Source: Ptiloglossa arizonensis (lineage: Eukaryota; Arthropoda; Insecta; Hymenoptera; Colletidae). From it: 64,000 nucleotides of DNA. Both the position numbers and the translations under genes were made by a program. Each line of letters begins with the position of its first letter. Within the stretch, counting starts at the first letter, position 1. Where the stretch lies: positions 5,766,001 to 5,830,000 of the forward strand of contig NC_135060.1 in the NCBI RefSeq assembly GCF_051014685.1, read 5' to 3'. The notes beneath the pieces were generated by a model. It saw only the letters and a list, made by a program, of their open reading frames with translations. It was not told where the DNA came from and made no database searches. Below are positions 52,064 to 62,650 of the stretch, in pieces.

Positions 52064-52237
52064 AACAAGTCGGTTCTTGAGAATCATCATTGGAGGTCAG
52101 CGATAGGGTGTCTGTTGGAGAGCGGTGTCTCGGATCAACTGTCGGCCAACGTGAGACCGGAACTTCAAAGACACATCAGCTCGCTGATTCTAGCGACGGA
52201 CATCACGCGGCAGCAGGAGTTTCTCGTTCAATTCAAG
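52064..52237 (+). CDS. Pde7: PDE7 exon 8 (residues 276-333)
   Basis: 174 bp, phase 0 at both ends, acceptor CGATTGCAG and donor AAG|GTGAGC. Contains [12 protein letters not shown] and [15 protein letters not shown], the conserved helices that line the metal site in PDE7. Confidence 0.97.
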
Positions 52238-52921
52238 GTGAGCCTCGACGCGAATACGAACAACAACGATTGTTCGAGGCAACAACAGCTCGAACGCGCG
52301 ACTAACTAGGTAAAACGCGCAACTGGTTCCCTTCCGATTTCAATCCACTTTCTCGAGATGGAAGATCACGAGTCTTTGTCCTTACCTGCAAAATATTAAA
52401 TGTGGCGGCTCGATAATTCTCAAAATGTAAATAATCCGAATTGTGGACCAGAATGACCCATAGGAAGTGCCAGAAGCAGATTTTCCTTGGAATCTTGTTC
52501 CTTTCCGCGTGCTTTCTCGAACGATCGACGACAACCGGTCGAAACGACACCGGTATCGAGGATCTTTCGTTCCGCTCGTTGAATTACTCGTATCTCTGAA
52601 ACGATCGAGTCACCGCACTTGATATATTTCACACGTGACAACGGAGACCCGTAATCTATCGTTCGACGAAACTGGGTTAAAATCGAAGGGGGAACGGATC
52701 GTCGAGTGCTTCCCTCGTTAGAGAAGGCGGTTAATTCGAAATAGTCCACTCGTTGGAATTTCTTCCGTCTGAACGTCGATTTCTACCTCGTTCGATATCC
52801 TCTCGTCGAGAACTCGAATCCTGACGCGCTTCTGTTTCTACCTTATTATCCTTTCTCGACCAACCGATACCTTATTATCGTTCCCGAACGCTCGATCTTT
52901 GAAACGACGCATCTTTTCCAG
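52238..52921. other. PDE7 intron 8
   Basis: 684 bp, no feature other than the splice sites; it ends CATCTTTTCCAG. Confidence 0.6.
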
Positions 52922-54811
52922 CACTACTTGGACGAGAACCGTTTGGAGATGAAGCGGCCCGACGATCGACATTTCATTCTCCAGATAGCGTTGAAATGCG
53001 CCGATATATCGAACCCTTGTCGACCTTGGGACATCTCGAGGAAGTGGTCGTACAAAGTATGCGAGGAATTCTTCCGGCAAGGCGATTACGAGCGCCGACT
53101 GAACCTTCCGGTGACGCCGTTGTGCGATCGGCATACCACCAGCATACCAAAGATACAGATCGGATTCTTTAAATTCGTGGTGACGCCTCTTTACGAGGAA
53201 TGGCATCGTTTTCTCGGTGACGGGCTCAGCGTATCGTTGATGGAACATCTACGCGCCAATCAGAAGAAATGGGAAGTGTTGATACTTCAAGAAGCGAGCG
53301 AGGAAACCGAAACCGAGATCTCGGAGCTCGAGGAAGCGGACGACGGGGTGAGCTCGACCGGTGACCCGATCGCGGACGAGGACACCGGTAGCATCGATCT
53401 TCTGATACCGGCGGCGTATTGTCAATCGTCGCGAATGCAAAGCTTGCCGGCTCGGGTCGGTCTGGAACGAGTCGGTAGACGTCATTCCATGCCGTTGAGC
53501 GTTTCGAAACCGTTGGTACTATTACCACGGACAACGATCAGACGGGAGAGTTTGCCGAACGAGCGCGGCAAATCGAAAAATCTCTTATCGATGCTCGACG
53601 ATCAGAGCCTACTGGACCCGAGCACGTTGTCGTTGCTCTCGTCCAAGAGCAGCGTACACGAATTGTCGCCCAGCGCTACCGCGGAGAGACCCGTCAGCGC
53701 CGAGAGCCTACTCCCGGAGCCCAGCATAGCCAGCATCACCAACAGCGCGGAGGCGTGTCGATTGAGTACCGTGTTGCAATCGGACAACCAAAAGGCGGGT
53801 TCGTTGTCAAAGCAATTGACCAGACAACAAACCTTCCCACCCCTCCAGCCCTACGTTCGCATGAGATACTTGTCCACCACAGCGGAGATGTCGCAATGTT
53901 ACTCGCAGATCCTCATGGAAGCGGACAGTTCCAGCTCGTCTTCGTCCTCGATGAAGGACAAATCGTGCTCGGACGGTCGCTGCGGCACTCCACCGACCAA
54001 CGAGACGGACGCGCAATCAAAGTCCGTTAATTTGCTCTCGGTCGACGCGGCTAACAAGAGAAGGGATTCTTTGGCGATCGCTGACTCGCTCCGATCCAAA
54101 GGCGACACTCTGACCGTGGATCATCCGCGTCGTCACTCGGTGCAAACCATACGCGTCGACGATACCGTTCTCAAGAATCGTCACAAACGACCAGCCTCTG
54201 CTCAAGACACCGACACCGCCCAGATCTTCTACGCGTCGTTGACCGGGACGCGCGACGACAAGGAGACGCAACGCACCGCTCGAGAAACGGAAACGAAAAC
54301 GGACGGTGTTGCAACCGTGACAAAGGCGCGACAGGAACGCGAAACGTCGTTGCGGGACGATCAACGGACTACAGTGCCGTTATCTAAGTCCGAGCAGTGC
54401 AGTTCGATGCAGATGACGAAAACGAAGTGCGTCGAACCCGAATTACGAAGATACTCAACGCCAGTGCCAGAAATTAAGACAATAACGCCCGACGCCAGTG
54501 GTAGACGATTCACCGCGATACCAGTGTCGTCCGAACTTAGCACTCATAAAGTGTTCTTCATCGGTAGCCCGCCGGATTCACCGCCCCTCGTGCAAAGCAT
54601 ATCCTCGTCGAGCGACAGTGGTAGTGAACCGCGGAAAAGTATCGGTGACAACGAGATCGTTTCTACCGGTAGCAAACGGGACTCGGATCCCGTGAAGGAG
54701 AAAAATTCCAAGGTTGCCAAACTGAGCCTGGACGTGCAAATGAAGGAGAACGTTGATCCACGTGCGATCGAAGATTCGAAGGGAATCGCCTTGTCTCGAA
54801 AGGGAAGCCAG
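52922..54811 (+). CDS. Pde7: PDE7 exon 9 (residues 334-963), end of catalytic domain and first part of the tail
   Basis: A 1,890-bp exon. The first 123 residues complete the catalytic domain: LKCADISNPCR with the fourth metal ligand D361, then CEEFFRQGDYE and IQIGFFKFVV with the nucleotide-clamping glutamine Q412. After about residue 457 comes a long Ser-, Arg- and acid-rich tail with no known domain, probably disordered: a Glu/Asp-rich patch (about 461-492), a Ser run near 666-673, and PKA-type sites S522 (RRHSMP), S543 (RRESLP), S716 (RRDS), S739 (RRHS), S845 (RRYSTP) and T864 (RRFT). Codon use stays coding-like and the frame is open for 650 codons. The donor CAG|GTAAAA at 54812 joins exon 10 in phase. 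If unused, the frame runs 21 more codons to a stop at 54872-54874. Confidence 0.95.
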
Positions 54812-54874
54812 GTAAAAGCAATATTCGTTGAACGTGTAGAACGATATCTTGGTAACTTTGCTTTGGGGAGGTAA
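54812..54874 (+). CDS. Pde7: Alternative PDE7 C-terminus by intron retention
   Basis: If the exon 9 donor is skipped, the reading frame continues as VKAIFVERVERYLGNFALGR and stops at 54872-54874, giving a 983-residue protein without exons 10-12 and their PKA-type sites. A sequence possibility only; the phase fit and motif continuity of exon 10 make splicing the likelier main form. Confidence 0.3.
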   Translation, partial: VKAIFVERVERYLGNFALGR

Positions 54875-55058
54875 TCGTGAAACTAGGATTAATTTTGACG
54901 ATTAAAGTGTAACGAAAAGGAAAGAATAGAGAGTTACGGTTCAGAAACGTTAGGTATATTTCTAAGAGATATATTTTTCTTTGTAACGATAAAGCTTGAA
55001 AACTGTTGCGTATCGTGTACGCTAATGATATCGTAAATTGTATTTTGCGTCACGTTAG

Positions 55059-55200
55059 TCGTGGGCCAGAAGACGTGGATCCGCTCCGGTTGGTCTTTTG
55101 TCGAGATTGGACGACATTGCGGTACCACCTATAACGTCTAGCAGAGTCGACCATACTTCTAGGCGTGGATCTGTACCGGCTGACATTACCAGGCATCAAG
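55059..55200 (+). CDS. Pde7: PDE7 exon 10 (residues 964-1010), two R-R-G-S sites
   Basis: 142 bp between GTCACGTTAG and CAAG|GTACGA. In phase with exon 9 it reads SWARRRGSAPVGLLSRLDDI onwards and then SRRGSVPADITRHQ. S971 and S1001 are R-R-G-S-x-P sites. Other frames carry stops, which supports the junction. Confidence 0.85.
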
Positions 55201-55285
55201 GTACGATATTAGAATGTTATAATAATAATCGATAACGAATAGTAACAAGGTACAATGTATAACAAAGTTGTACTCGTATTTTCAG

Positions 55286-55408
55286 GCGGAGGCTTCAATC
55301 GATTAACTTTAGGACCTCGAGAAGGTTACGTGGCGGCACCTAGAAGAGCGAGTCTTCCTCAAGAAACTGCTCTTGGAAATCTTCTTGGCAATATTTTATC
55401 TTTAACCA
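55286..55408 (+). CDS. Pde7: PDE7 exon 11 (residues 1011-1051), R-R-A-S site
   Basis: 123 bp, acceptor CGTATTTTCAG, donor CCA|GTACGT, phase 1 to phase 1. Includes APRRASLPQET (S1033) and a hydrophobic-leaning LGNLLGNILSLT that could form a short helix. Confidence 0.83.
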
Positions 55409-55487
55409 GTACGTATGTACTGCAAATTCCTCCGTTACGAGATACATTTCTGCTCGAGCATTCGTTACGATAGGTGAATATTTTCAG

Positions 55488-55897
55488 ATGAACGAGAGAA
55501 TCTCCCAGTAAATAATAACAACAATAATAACAATACCGGAACTAGCAACAATAATGGATTAACAAGAATAATTGATAGCACCGGACCTGGCATGCCGTCT
55601 CCGCGGCGAGGTTCAGTGCCAGCAGACATATCTGAATTACGCCGTGATATGTTCAATAGGAGTAGCATAAATGGTAAGCCTCGTAATCGGAAAAAGGTTT
55701 TGAGGAGGAGAAGTTCTGGAGGACCAGAAATGTTTTCTGGAGGATCCACAGATGGGAACGATAATGGCACATGGCTTAAATGGAAGAGGGAACTAGGAAA
55801 AAGGGACTCGATTCCTGAACCGCTCATCAAGCGAAGAGGTTCCCTGCCCATAGAGATGGTGGCCATTTCTCATGCTGGTCGGTACAATCATAGATAA
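55488..55897 (+). CDS. Pde7: PDE7 exon 12, last coding exon (residues 1052-1187)
   Basis: Acceptor ATATTTTCAG; the frame is fixed by phase 1 from exon 11. It begins with an Asn-rich run (residues about 1060-1067), then SPRRGSVPADISELRRD (S1094), a basic stretch KPRNRKKVLRRRSS (S1128), KRDSIPEP (S1159) and IKRRGSLPIE (S1170), ending AGRYNHR and TAA at 55895-55897. A donor-like GGTAAGC at 55673-55679 lies inside it, but coding-like sequence with the same motif continues past it, so no intron was placed there. Confidence 0.84.
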
Positions 55898-57089
55898 AGG
55901 AGGATGTCGTAAAACAAGCCGGTACCATTGCGTTCTCCACTAATATTTTTTTTTTTTGAGAAATTGATTCTTGCTTAGCTTGTTCGAAAATTACTAAAGT
56001 CGGTCCGATTAGCAGCATTTAGTAAACGTCCAGCACCAATCGTAGAATTCTTAAAAACGTAGATATCAGCTTTCTCGAGATCGTGTACGTTCACCGATGT
56101 TCGCAGAAGTAGGAGAACGATCGTTGATTATATCTAATGAAATCACTGTGTATGCACGACAGGATCAGGATCAGGAGCCCGAAGATCCAGTTTGTGGAGA
56201 CTTTAGCATGGATTAGAAACAAGTGGACCGCCCATGCAACCAGCGGTTGACATTAGATCATCGAATGCTACCGTACTAACAGTCTTTCCTTACAACTTTA
56301 GCAGCAACAGCGATGATTGACTTCCACGTTCCAAGATTGCCAAAACTGGAACTCCTTTTATCAACCATACTCGTGGGCAAGTGAATTTTGTAAAATTAAC
56401 CAAGATTTCTACAATAATAATTGCAATACGAACGAAACAGTTAAAGCGATTTCTTCGGTTATCAGCGGCAGTCGCTGATAATTTTATTGCCATCGTCATA
56501 GTTCTAATGCGTATAGTGAAAAAATCTATTTAAAAAGAGAAAAAAGAAAACAGGCTTATGTATACCAGAATCATTGGCACAGAATACAAATTTAAGATTG
56601 GCAGATAGAAACATTCAATTTTACGACAGGGTTAACATAGAGAAAGAGAAGACAAGTATAAAGTCTAAAGTCTTCCCCGCAATTTACGTGTCCGCGTGGA
56701 AGAAATGAAATGTATACATATTAGTTATGTTCGCTATATATCCATTTGTGCCATACACAGATGTTGTCGAAAATTTGACACAGTCAAACACAGGGTTCAA
56801 AATGACGATTTTAATAATTAAAATGCCTAGGTACGGAGAAGGAGAAAAGACTGGTAGAGAAACTCACCGCTATAAAACTAGACACTTAAAAAGGCACATA
56901 AATCGATTGAAACGAAGTGACATTTGCTCATAGCTAGGAAAATTATGATTTGTTAAACAATCGGGGCAGAATAATGTTATCTTCACTCGGTTAATCATTT
57001 TCCGCGACTCTCATCCCCATTAAATATTATATTCGTCTCTGCACCCGCCTTGAGGCTGAAATTTTTTTATCTTTATCGACAATGTTATG

Positions 57090-57095
57090 AATAAA
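57090..57095 (+). terminator. Candidate polyadenylation signal (proximal)
   Basis: Canonical AATAAA, 1.2 kb after the PDE7 stop. Confidence 0.35.
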
Positions 57096-58256
57096 AGGCA
57101 AAAAAAGTAAATTTATCGTTAAGTCGGAAATAAGGAAAAGTAGTAGCTATGAAACGTAGCTCTGATAAAAATATACTCAATATCAGCAGTAGTTTCCTTT
57201 GAATTGTAATGAAAATCAAGATAGACATTCCATTAAAACAGATAGTAACAATGCGTAGAACATGAATGAGAATTAATAATAATAAAGTTGTAATTATTGC
57301 TATTTATCATCATTCATTATAATATCATAATGATCATTATTGTCATCATCGTTGTTGTTATAGTTATAAATGAAATCTTAATGACCGTTTAAGTAGGTAG
57401 ACATTATAAACTTAGGCAGTAACAATACCTGCGTTTAATCACAAGGTTAATTAGTTAGTGAATTGCGTGGAATTATAACCATAATTGTTTATAACGAAAA
57501 CAAAAGATGGTTACGATGCATGGGTTTACGGTACGTGAACCAAAATCAATCAAAAGTTGCAAAATTTGTCGATAGAATCTCTTAAAATATTAATTCGGTA
57601 ATATGTATTTAATTGATAAAATTTAGTTACAAATAATGCAATTACCAAACTGCCTATGCACAAACATTGTACACGATGTGAATTCAACGTTGTCCTATTT
57701 TGCCGGCAAATTTTAGTTACTAGAAGGTTACTGCGCAAAAACGTTTCAATAACATTTTTCATTATTTTTCTAAGGAAAAAAGAGCAAGGAAAGTTGGTAA
57801 TAAATATCACGTACTGCTACAACCTGTCGTCCCTCTGACTGTCAGAAAGTAAAGAAATATTATTAAGCCATTGCAGTTCAGTAATGATATATAACAAGTC
57901 TAAGTTTATAACTAATCAAAGTAATAATTGATATCTGTATTGATGTAATATAGATAGGTCATCCGTTTCCCAAGCAAAATGTTGCAAGCTTAGCAAACTT
58001 CCCCTGGTACAGTTTCCAGATCTTCTCAATGCAGGAACTATCAGAGCTTTATGTGTGTTTCACTCAATGACCAGAAAAAGAGAAGGTGCGCCAAGATCAC
58101 CTTAGATTTCAAATCTTTCAATAGGAAATGTGAAAATAATTCTTAAGTTTTCCTATTTGTAATGCGGGAGAGCTCTGCATAAATGACTTGTTGTATAAGT
58201 GTATTAACAACTAAGTTAGTATAAAACTACTAGTCTTTCTAACTCTTAATATAATC

Positions 58257-58292
58257 TGTATATATGTATATGTATATGTCCACATGTACATA
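58257..58292 (+). promoter_or_regulatory. Pair of Pumilio-type RNA elements
   Basis: TGTATATA (58257-58264) and TGTACATA (58285-58292) both fit the UGUAHAUA Pumilio consensus and lie 28 bp apart. They matter only if the long form of the 3' UTR is made. The surrounding TATATG-rich run makes chance occurrence plausible. Confidence 0.3.
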
Positions 58293-58676
58293 TATACATT
58301 CTACAAAGAAATACACAGGAAATACCAAGGAACACATTGACGAAAGATATTGAAAACTTTTGTTTATTTATAACTCTTGAAACACTTACCTTTACAGACA
58401 GACCAATAAAAATGGGACTAAACGGAATCTCTTTGTGAAAATGATAATTGACTTAGCTTCCGAAGTAAATTTCAATTCAATATTATAAACGACCACTCTG
58501 TCCAACTACTTTTCGAAGAATTTATAACACCTAAATATACATGTTCCCTGTTATGCCTCATTCCAATAGAGTGATTAATGTTCTTCGAAAATTCTTCTCT
58601 TCTGCCATCCTATAGATATTGTGTATTTGTATTACACCATTTTCTATGATTGTATTATCTTGGGATGTGCAAGATT

Positions 58677-58682
58677 AATAAA
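58677..58682 (+). terminator. Candidate polyadenylation signal (distal)
   Basis: Canonical AATAAA after TTGGGATGTGCAAGATT, near the end of the AT-rich block. Confidence 0.4.
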
Positions 58683-58700
58683 CCAATTCATTATTACTTT

Positions 58701-60129
58701 ATAGGAATGGATGTAAAAGTAGGATATTTGACATACAATGCAGCAAGCACTGTTTATGCTCATGTGAATATTCATTTCTTTTTATGAAACAATTTTACAC
58801 TATTAAACTAGTGTAAACTTTTAAGCTGCTAAAATATTTTTTTCTTCTTTTGTAAACTTTCGTTCTAAGACTCTACAACAAGGTATGGTTAAAAAATTAT
58901 ACAAAATTCTAAAATCTTCAGAGATATAAATTTTTAAAAAATAATTATACCGATAAAAATGCGAAGTTGTATTTATATTAAATATACTTTTTGCAATGTC
59001 TTTATTATTTTTTTTCACGACTGATTATTTCAAAATCTAAATCACTGTAATTGTTACTATTATAGTACATATAGTACGTACGCACATTTGATACCTTAGA
59101 ACAACAAGATCATTTATCATTTTCTGATTTTCTTTTCATTAGATACCTAAACGTAGCAAGTAATTTTATTTTAACAATTAATTTTCTCAATCTAGATCAA
59201 TATTTCAAGAATTCGACGATAGAAAATGTAATCGATGAATGTATCTACTAAATTAAAAATTTAATTATTAAGTTCAAAAACATTAGGTGTAATATTTCCT
59301 TTGAAAATAAACAGAAGAGACAAATGAATGTTGCAAAAAAAGTTATACTTGTTGTAACTTTCACAATACTTTCAGTTAATTTCTTTCTCTTCGTTACAAC
59401 ATTTGATGTTGTAATTGTACATCAGCGAAAAAAATTTGCGTGCAATTCGCAGTATTGGAAAAGTCAATTAACAAGTAACAATTCGTATGTAATCGGTCTG
59501 ACGATAAGAAAGTCGTTATGTATTTTCTATAATGTTACTGGTAGATAGCTACTGCGTTAGATACAATTAAATGATGTGTTCTTATCATTATTCGTAATTA
59601 AATTATAATGTTGTTACAATAAACACAAGATGCGAAATAGTATGAACCGAATGCATGCATGCGTGACAGTGATAAGAATGCAAGTGTAGTCCAAACAATT
59701 GTCCTATTTATGGTCGACTGTGTGGAGAAAATTAATATATATGTATATGTATGTCGTGGCTCTACATGGCCTATTATATTCATTAGATCGCAATTACTAT
59801 AGTCGATAATTATAGTACCCAAATTTTTTATCATTTTCATTTGGTTGTATTGACTAATTTATTTCGTGAATGTACATGCAACTTTATCAATCATACGAAA
59901 AAACTCCCATTATAAGTTTAGAATTGAATGATACGTGATGCGATATGTAAACCCGTCTTCTTTATTAAAAAAAACACACAAACATTATACGAGTATATTT
60001 TACTAATTGATTTTAGTAATTCATTTTTATTTTTATTTATAAACAAATTTTCAATGTTTCTTTTTGCCGATAATCCTACATCGAAATAATACCAAATAGT
60101 TCCAAGAATGTGTTTTTAATTACGTTGTT
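58701..60129. other. AT-rich spacer between the two genes
   Basis: No gene, repeat or RNA recognised. A 75-codon frame at 59324-59548 has a hydrophobic start but no other support. Confidence 0.55.
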
Positions 60130-60577
60130 TTGAATATTGGCGCGATGCACGCTACCGACAGAGATACCAACTGTAAACACAACACAAACGTTGCGTCATA
60201 TTGCGCACTGTGTCCGGAGTCGTGTTCGCGAATCTCGTTTTCGAAAGAGCACGCACACACATGCCGCGTCGTGAAATCAAATCATCGGCCCGGGAAACGA
60301 GAGTGCATAAATCGCAAGCGACAATTCTCAGTGTTCGTCAGATGCAATCGGTTTTGGCGCGTGTGGTTGCGTACGTGTCGCGTGACTGTCGTTTCACGTA
60401 TCTGTGCGCGCTCGGTAGGTCAAAATGGCGTGAACCGACCGTGCGATTTTAGGTTATCTTCGCTCGTGGCAAATCACGGCGGGTCCAGGAATAAAGGCGC
60501 GCGTCCGTACGCGGGTGATATCCTTCCTTTCAAGTGCACACCGCGATCCTCCACGTGCGTTTTTGGGCCCGAGTTAC
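60130..60577 (+). promoter_or_regulatory. CpG-rich promoter and 5' UTR of the downstream gene
   Basis: A sharp rise in G+C and CpG right after the AT-rich spacer, just before the first coding exon, with a TCAGT initiator-like word near 60,330. Frames inside it (152 and 83 codons) are typical of CpG-rich promoters. Confidence 0.5.
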
Positions 60578-60701
60578 ATGAGTTATGAGGACGGAATGCC
60601 CGCAGGCGGTAACAGTCGTTTCCGCGGTTACCCAGCGCGGATGTCCGAGCGACAACAGCTCGCGCTCCTTCTCCAAATGACCTCTCAGGAAATAGTATCA
60701 G
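60578..60701 (+). CDS. First coding exon of an unrecognised plus-strand gene
   Basis: ATG in context TTACATGA, 41 codons and one base, donor CAG|GTGAGA in phase 1. The protein begins MSYEDGMPAGGNSRFRGYPA, then RMSERQQLALLLQMTSQEI. The second part looks like an amphipathic helix and contains LALLL, an LxxLL-type word. A second in-frame Met (residue 22) is a possible alternative start. The exon follows a CpG-rich promoter and joins the exon at 62456 in phase. I do not recognise the family. Confidence 0.65.
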
Positions 60702-62455
60702 GTGAGACAGACAGGAACTTCGTCGTGAATAAACACACGCACAATTACAGTATCTCGATGCAGAAACACGTAATCGATCATCGAACGATATTCATTCGTA
60801 TTATCTACGCATACATTTTACTATCAATGGAGTGGTTTCGACATATTCGAATGGGTTATTTATTCCATATTTACACAGATTTGCGTAGCTGACAATAAAA
60901 TTCACTACAACGTGACATTACGTACTACCTATTGTACATAGGTTAGTCCAAAAAATATACTGAACAACTCGATTCCTGGTTTGATGAAGAATCATACATT
61001 CATTTATTTACCGATACACGAACAAGTGACACTCTCGCAAATCTACGCGACTTTTGTGCCTCGATTAGCCGCATAGTTTCCCGCTGTATGTATTTGTTTT
61101 ATCGAAACAAGCTGCAACGCGAAATCCGGAGCTAGTTACTTCATGCGAACGAGTGTTTGCCCCCTGAATTTTACCCCCAGGCCTACCAACTATACGATTT
61201 TCTGACAGTCGACGTTCCCGCGATACTGCGTTGAATGGCGCATGCCGACTTGATAACGAAAGGAAGGGGCAATGTTAATATTATATAAGTAATTGACGTG
61301 CGTTCAAGTTCCCGCCACGGGAGAATTGTCCTGACAACGGGACCGATTGCCGGTAACTTGTTGCAACTACAATTTGCACCAGGAGGCGTTTATGCCACGA
61401 CATAGTCCGCAGTGTTATTTATCAATCGTATTTCATACATGTGTATTTCGTATTCGCACGTGGATACGCAATATATACTTGTTTCATCTCCCATAGTAAC
61501 TGTCTCAACAATTCAGAATACGCAAATAACACCGGACACGAAATAATCTGCAAGCTCTAACTTACCTGTATCATCGAATTCGGAACAATTCGCAATATAC
61601 TTTGCCACTGATACTAACCGATTGTCAACCGAGTGTTGATGTCATAGATAGCATATTTAGGTTACGAACACAAATTAGTTTTAAAGAGGTCGCCGGTTAC
61701 GGATTATTCCATATTCGGTGTTACGAGTAACTCAGTGTATTTCGCTTCTTGATGCAAATGAGTTAACAGGTATTTTCGCACAATAAAGAAATCTCGATTA
61801 AAAATGTTGCGTAAAATAATTTATACGTATACCGGGTACATATACGAAAAGTTATTTCGCGCATCATTTCAGTAGTTTCGAAAGGTGAATATGCCGTAAG
61901 AAAAATTTTTTGTACAATGTTATTTTTTCAGTGTTTAAAGTCATCGATATTTTTTACTTATTATTACAACAGCTAAATGCATATCAATGTCAAGTACAAC
62001 ACGTGGGAGATAAAAATATGTACCTACACGTGAAAACGCATTGATAACCTTGAAATTCTCCCCACTCAACACACACACAAACAAGATATTGGATAGAAAA
62101 TTTGCCGTGCAACGTATTCGAGCTTTAAAACCATTCAAATTATATGTAAACAATTTTTTCGTATCATTATAACTAAGAGAGAAAATTAGGTGACCTGTTT
62201 CGAGTGATAAACTCTGTATATCGAAGTATTATTACGTATTCATAATCTGCTAAGTAAAGAGTTGCAACGAAACGTTGCCATTCTAACCAGATTTCAAGTT
62301 AGTAGACTTTCTTCGTGGACGTACATTTTCGCATCATGGTGCTAATATTCTTACTTACAGTAGTGAATCGGAAACTTCGCTTGTGAATAGTTATAATTTG
62401 GTACCGAACCACGTAATGAATTATGAACTGTAATACATAATTCAATCGTCTTCAG
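60702..62455. other. Intron of the downstream gene
   Basis: 1.75 kb without recognised features. A strong minus-strand donor (ATACAG|GTAAGTTAG near 61,560-61,575) could mark an antisense transcript, but no coding frame is attached. Confidence 0.5.
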
Positions 62456-62650
62456 GTGGAAATCGAACAGAAAATACAACATCGAGCACCACGCCAAGGT
62501 CGTCAACGTTACAACAACGTGGGTCGAAAGGCCGCTGGACAAGCAAAAATGGAGAATCGGCGGTCCAAGCGTCTATTAATCGTAAAGAAGATTTTCGCGT
62601 GCGGCAGATGCTCGTAAACGGATATGAACTGAATGCTAAAGAAGCAAACG
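62456..62650 (+). CDS. Second coding exon of the unrecognised plus-strand gene
   Basis: 195 bp, acceptor ATCGTCTTCAG, donor AACG|GTAAGT, phase 1 to phase 1. It continues the frame with a Ser/Thr-rich stretch (GGNRTENTTSSTTPRSS), a basic QQRGSKGRWTSKNGE and a charged KEDFRVRQMLVNGYELNAKE. The other two frames have stops. The low-complexity Ser/Thr part suggests a disordered N-terminus. The rest of the gene is outside the window. Confidence 0.75.

Larger units (their letters stand above)
28218..55897 (+). other. Pde7: PDE7-family phosphodiesterase gene, 12 coding exons
   Basis: Hand-built model joining 28218-28328, 29130-29193, 39151-39407, 42833-42896, 44776-44871, 51030-51130, 51850-51981, 52064-52237, 52922-54811, 55059-55200, 55286-55408 and 55488-55897. 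All introns are GT..AG, all phases match and the total is 3,564 nt (1,187 residues plus stop). The enzyme should hydrolyse cAMP in the cytosol. Predicted key residues: general acid H211, metal ligands H215, H251, D252 and D361, and glutamine Q412. From memory the human PDE7A1 glutamine is Q413, so numbering up to the catalytic site is almost unchanged, which supports the 5' exons. The protein is more than twice the length of vertebrate PDE7 because of a long tail. From memory Drosophila lacks a PDE7 gene. Confidence 0.88.
55898..58700 (+). other. Probable long 3' UTR of PDE7
   Basis: After the stop the sequence becomes AT-rich with far fewer CpG words, without open frames of note, to about 58.7 kb. 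Two AATAAA signals are placed well: 57090-57095 and 58677-58682. This fits a 3' UTR of about 1.2 or 2.8 kb. No antisense gene was recognised. Confidence 0.5.

Noticed and set aside
55670..55680. GGTAAGC as an extra donor inside exon 12
   Set aside because: The frame stays open and coding-like beyond it, with the R-R-G-S-L-P motif recurring before the stop.
59324..59548. 75-codon frame with a hydrophobic N-terminus
   Set aside because: Lies in AT-rich spacer where Ile/Phe/Val codons are expected by chance; no other support.
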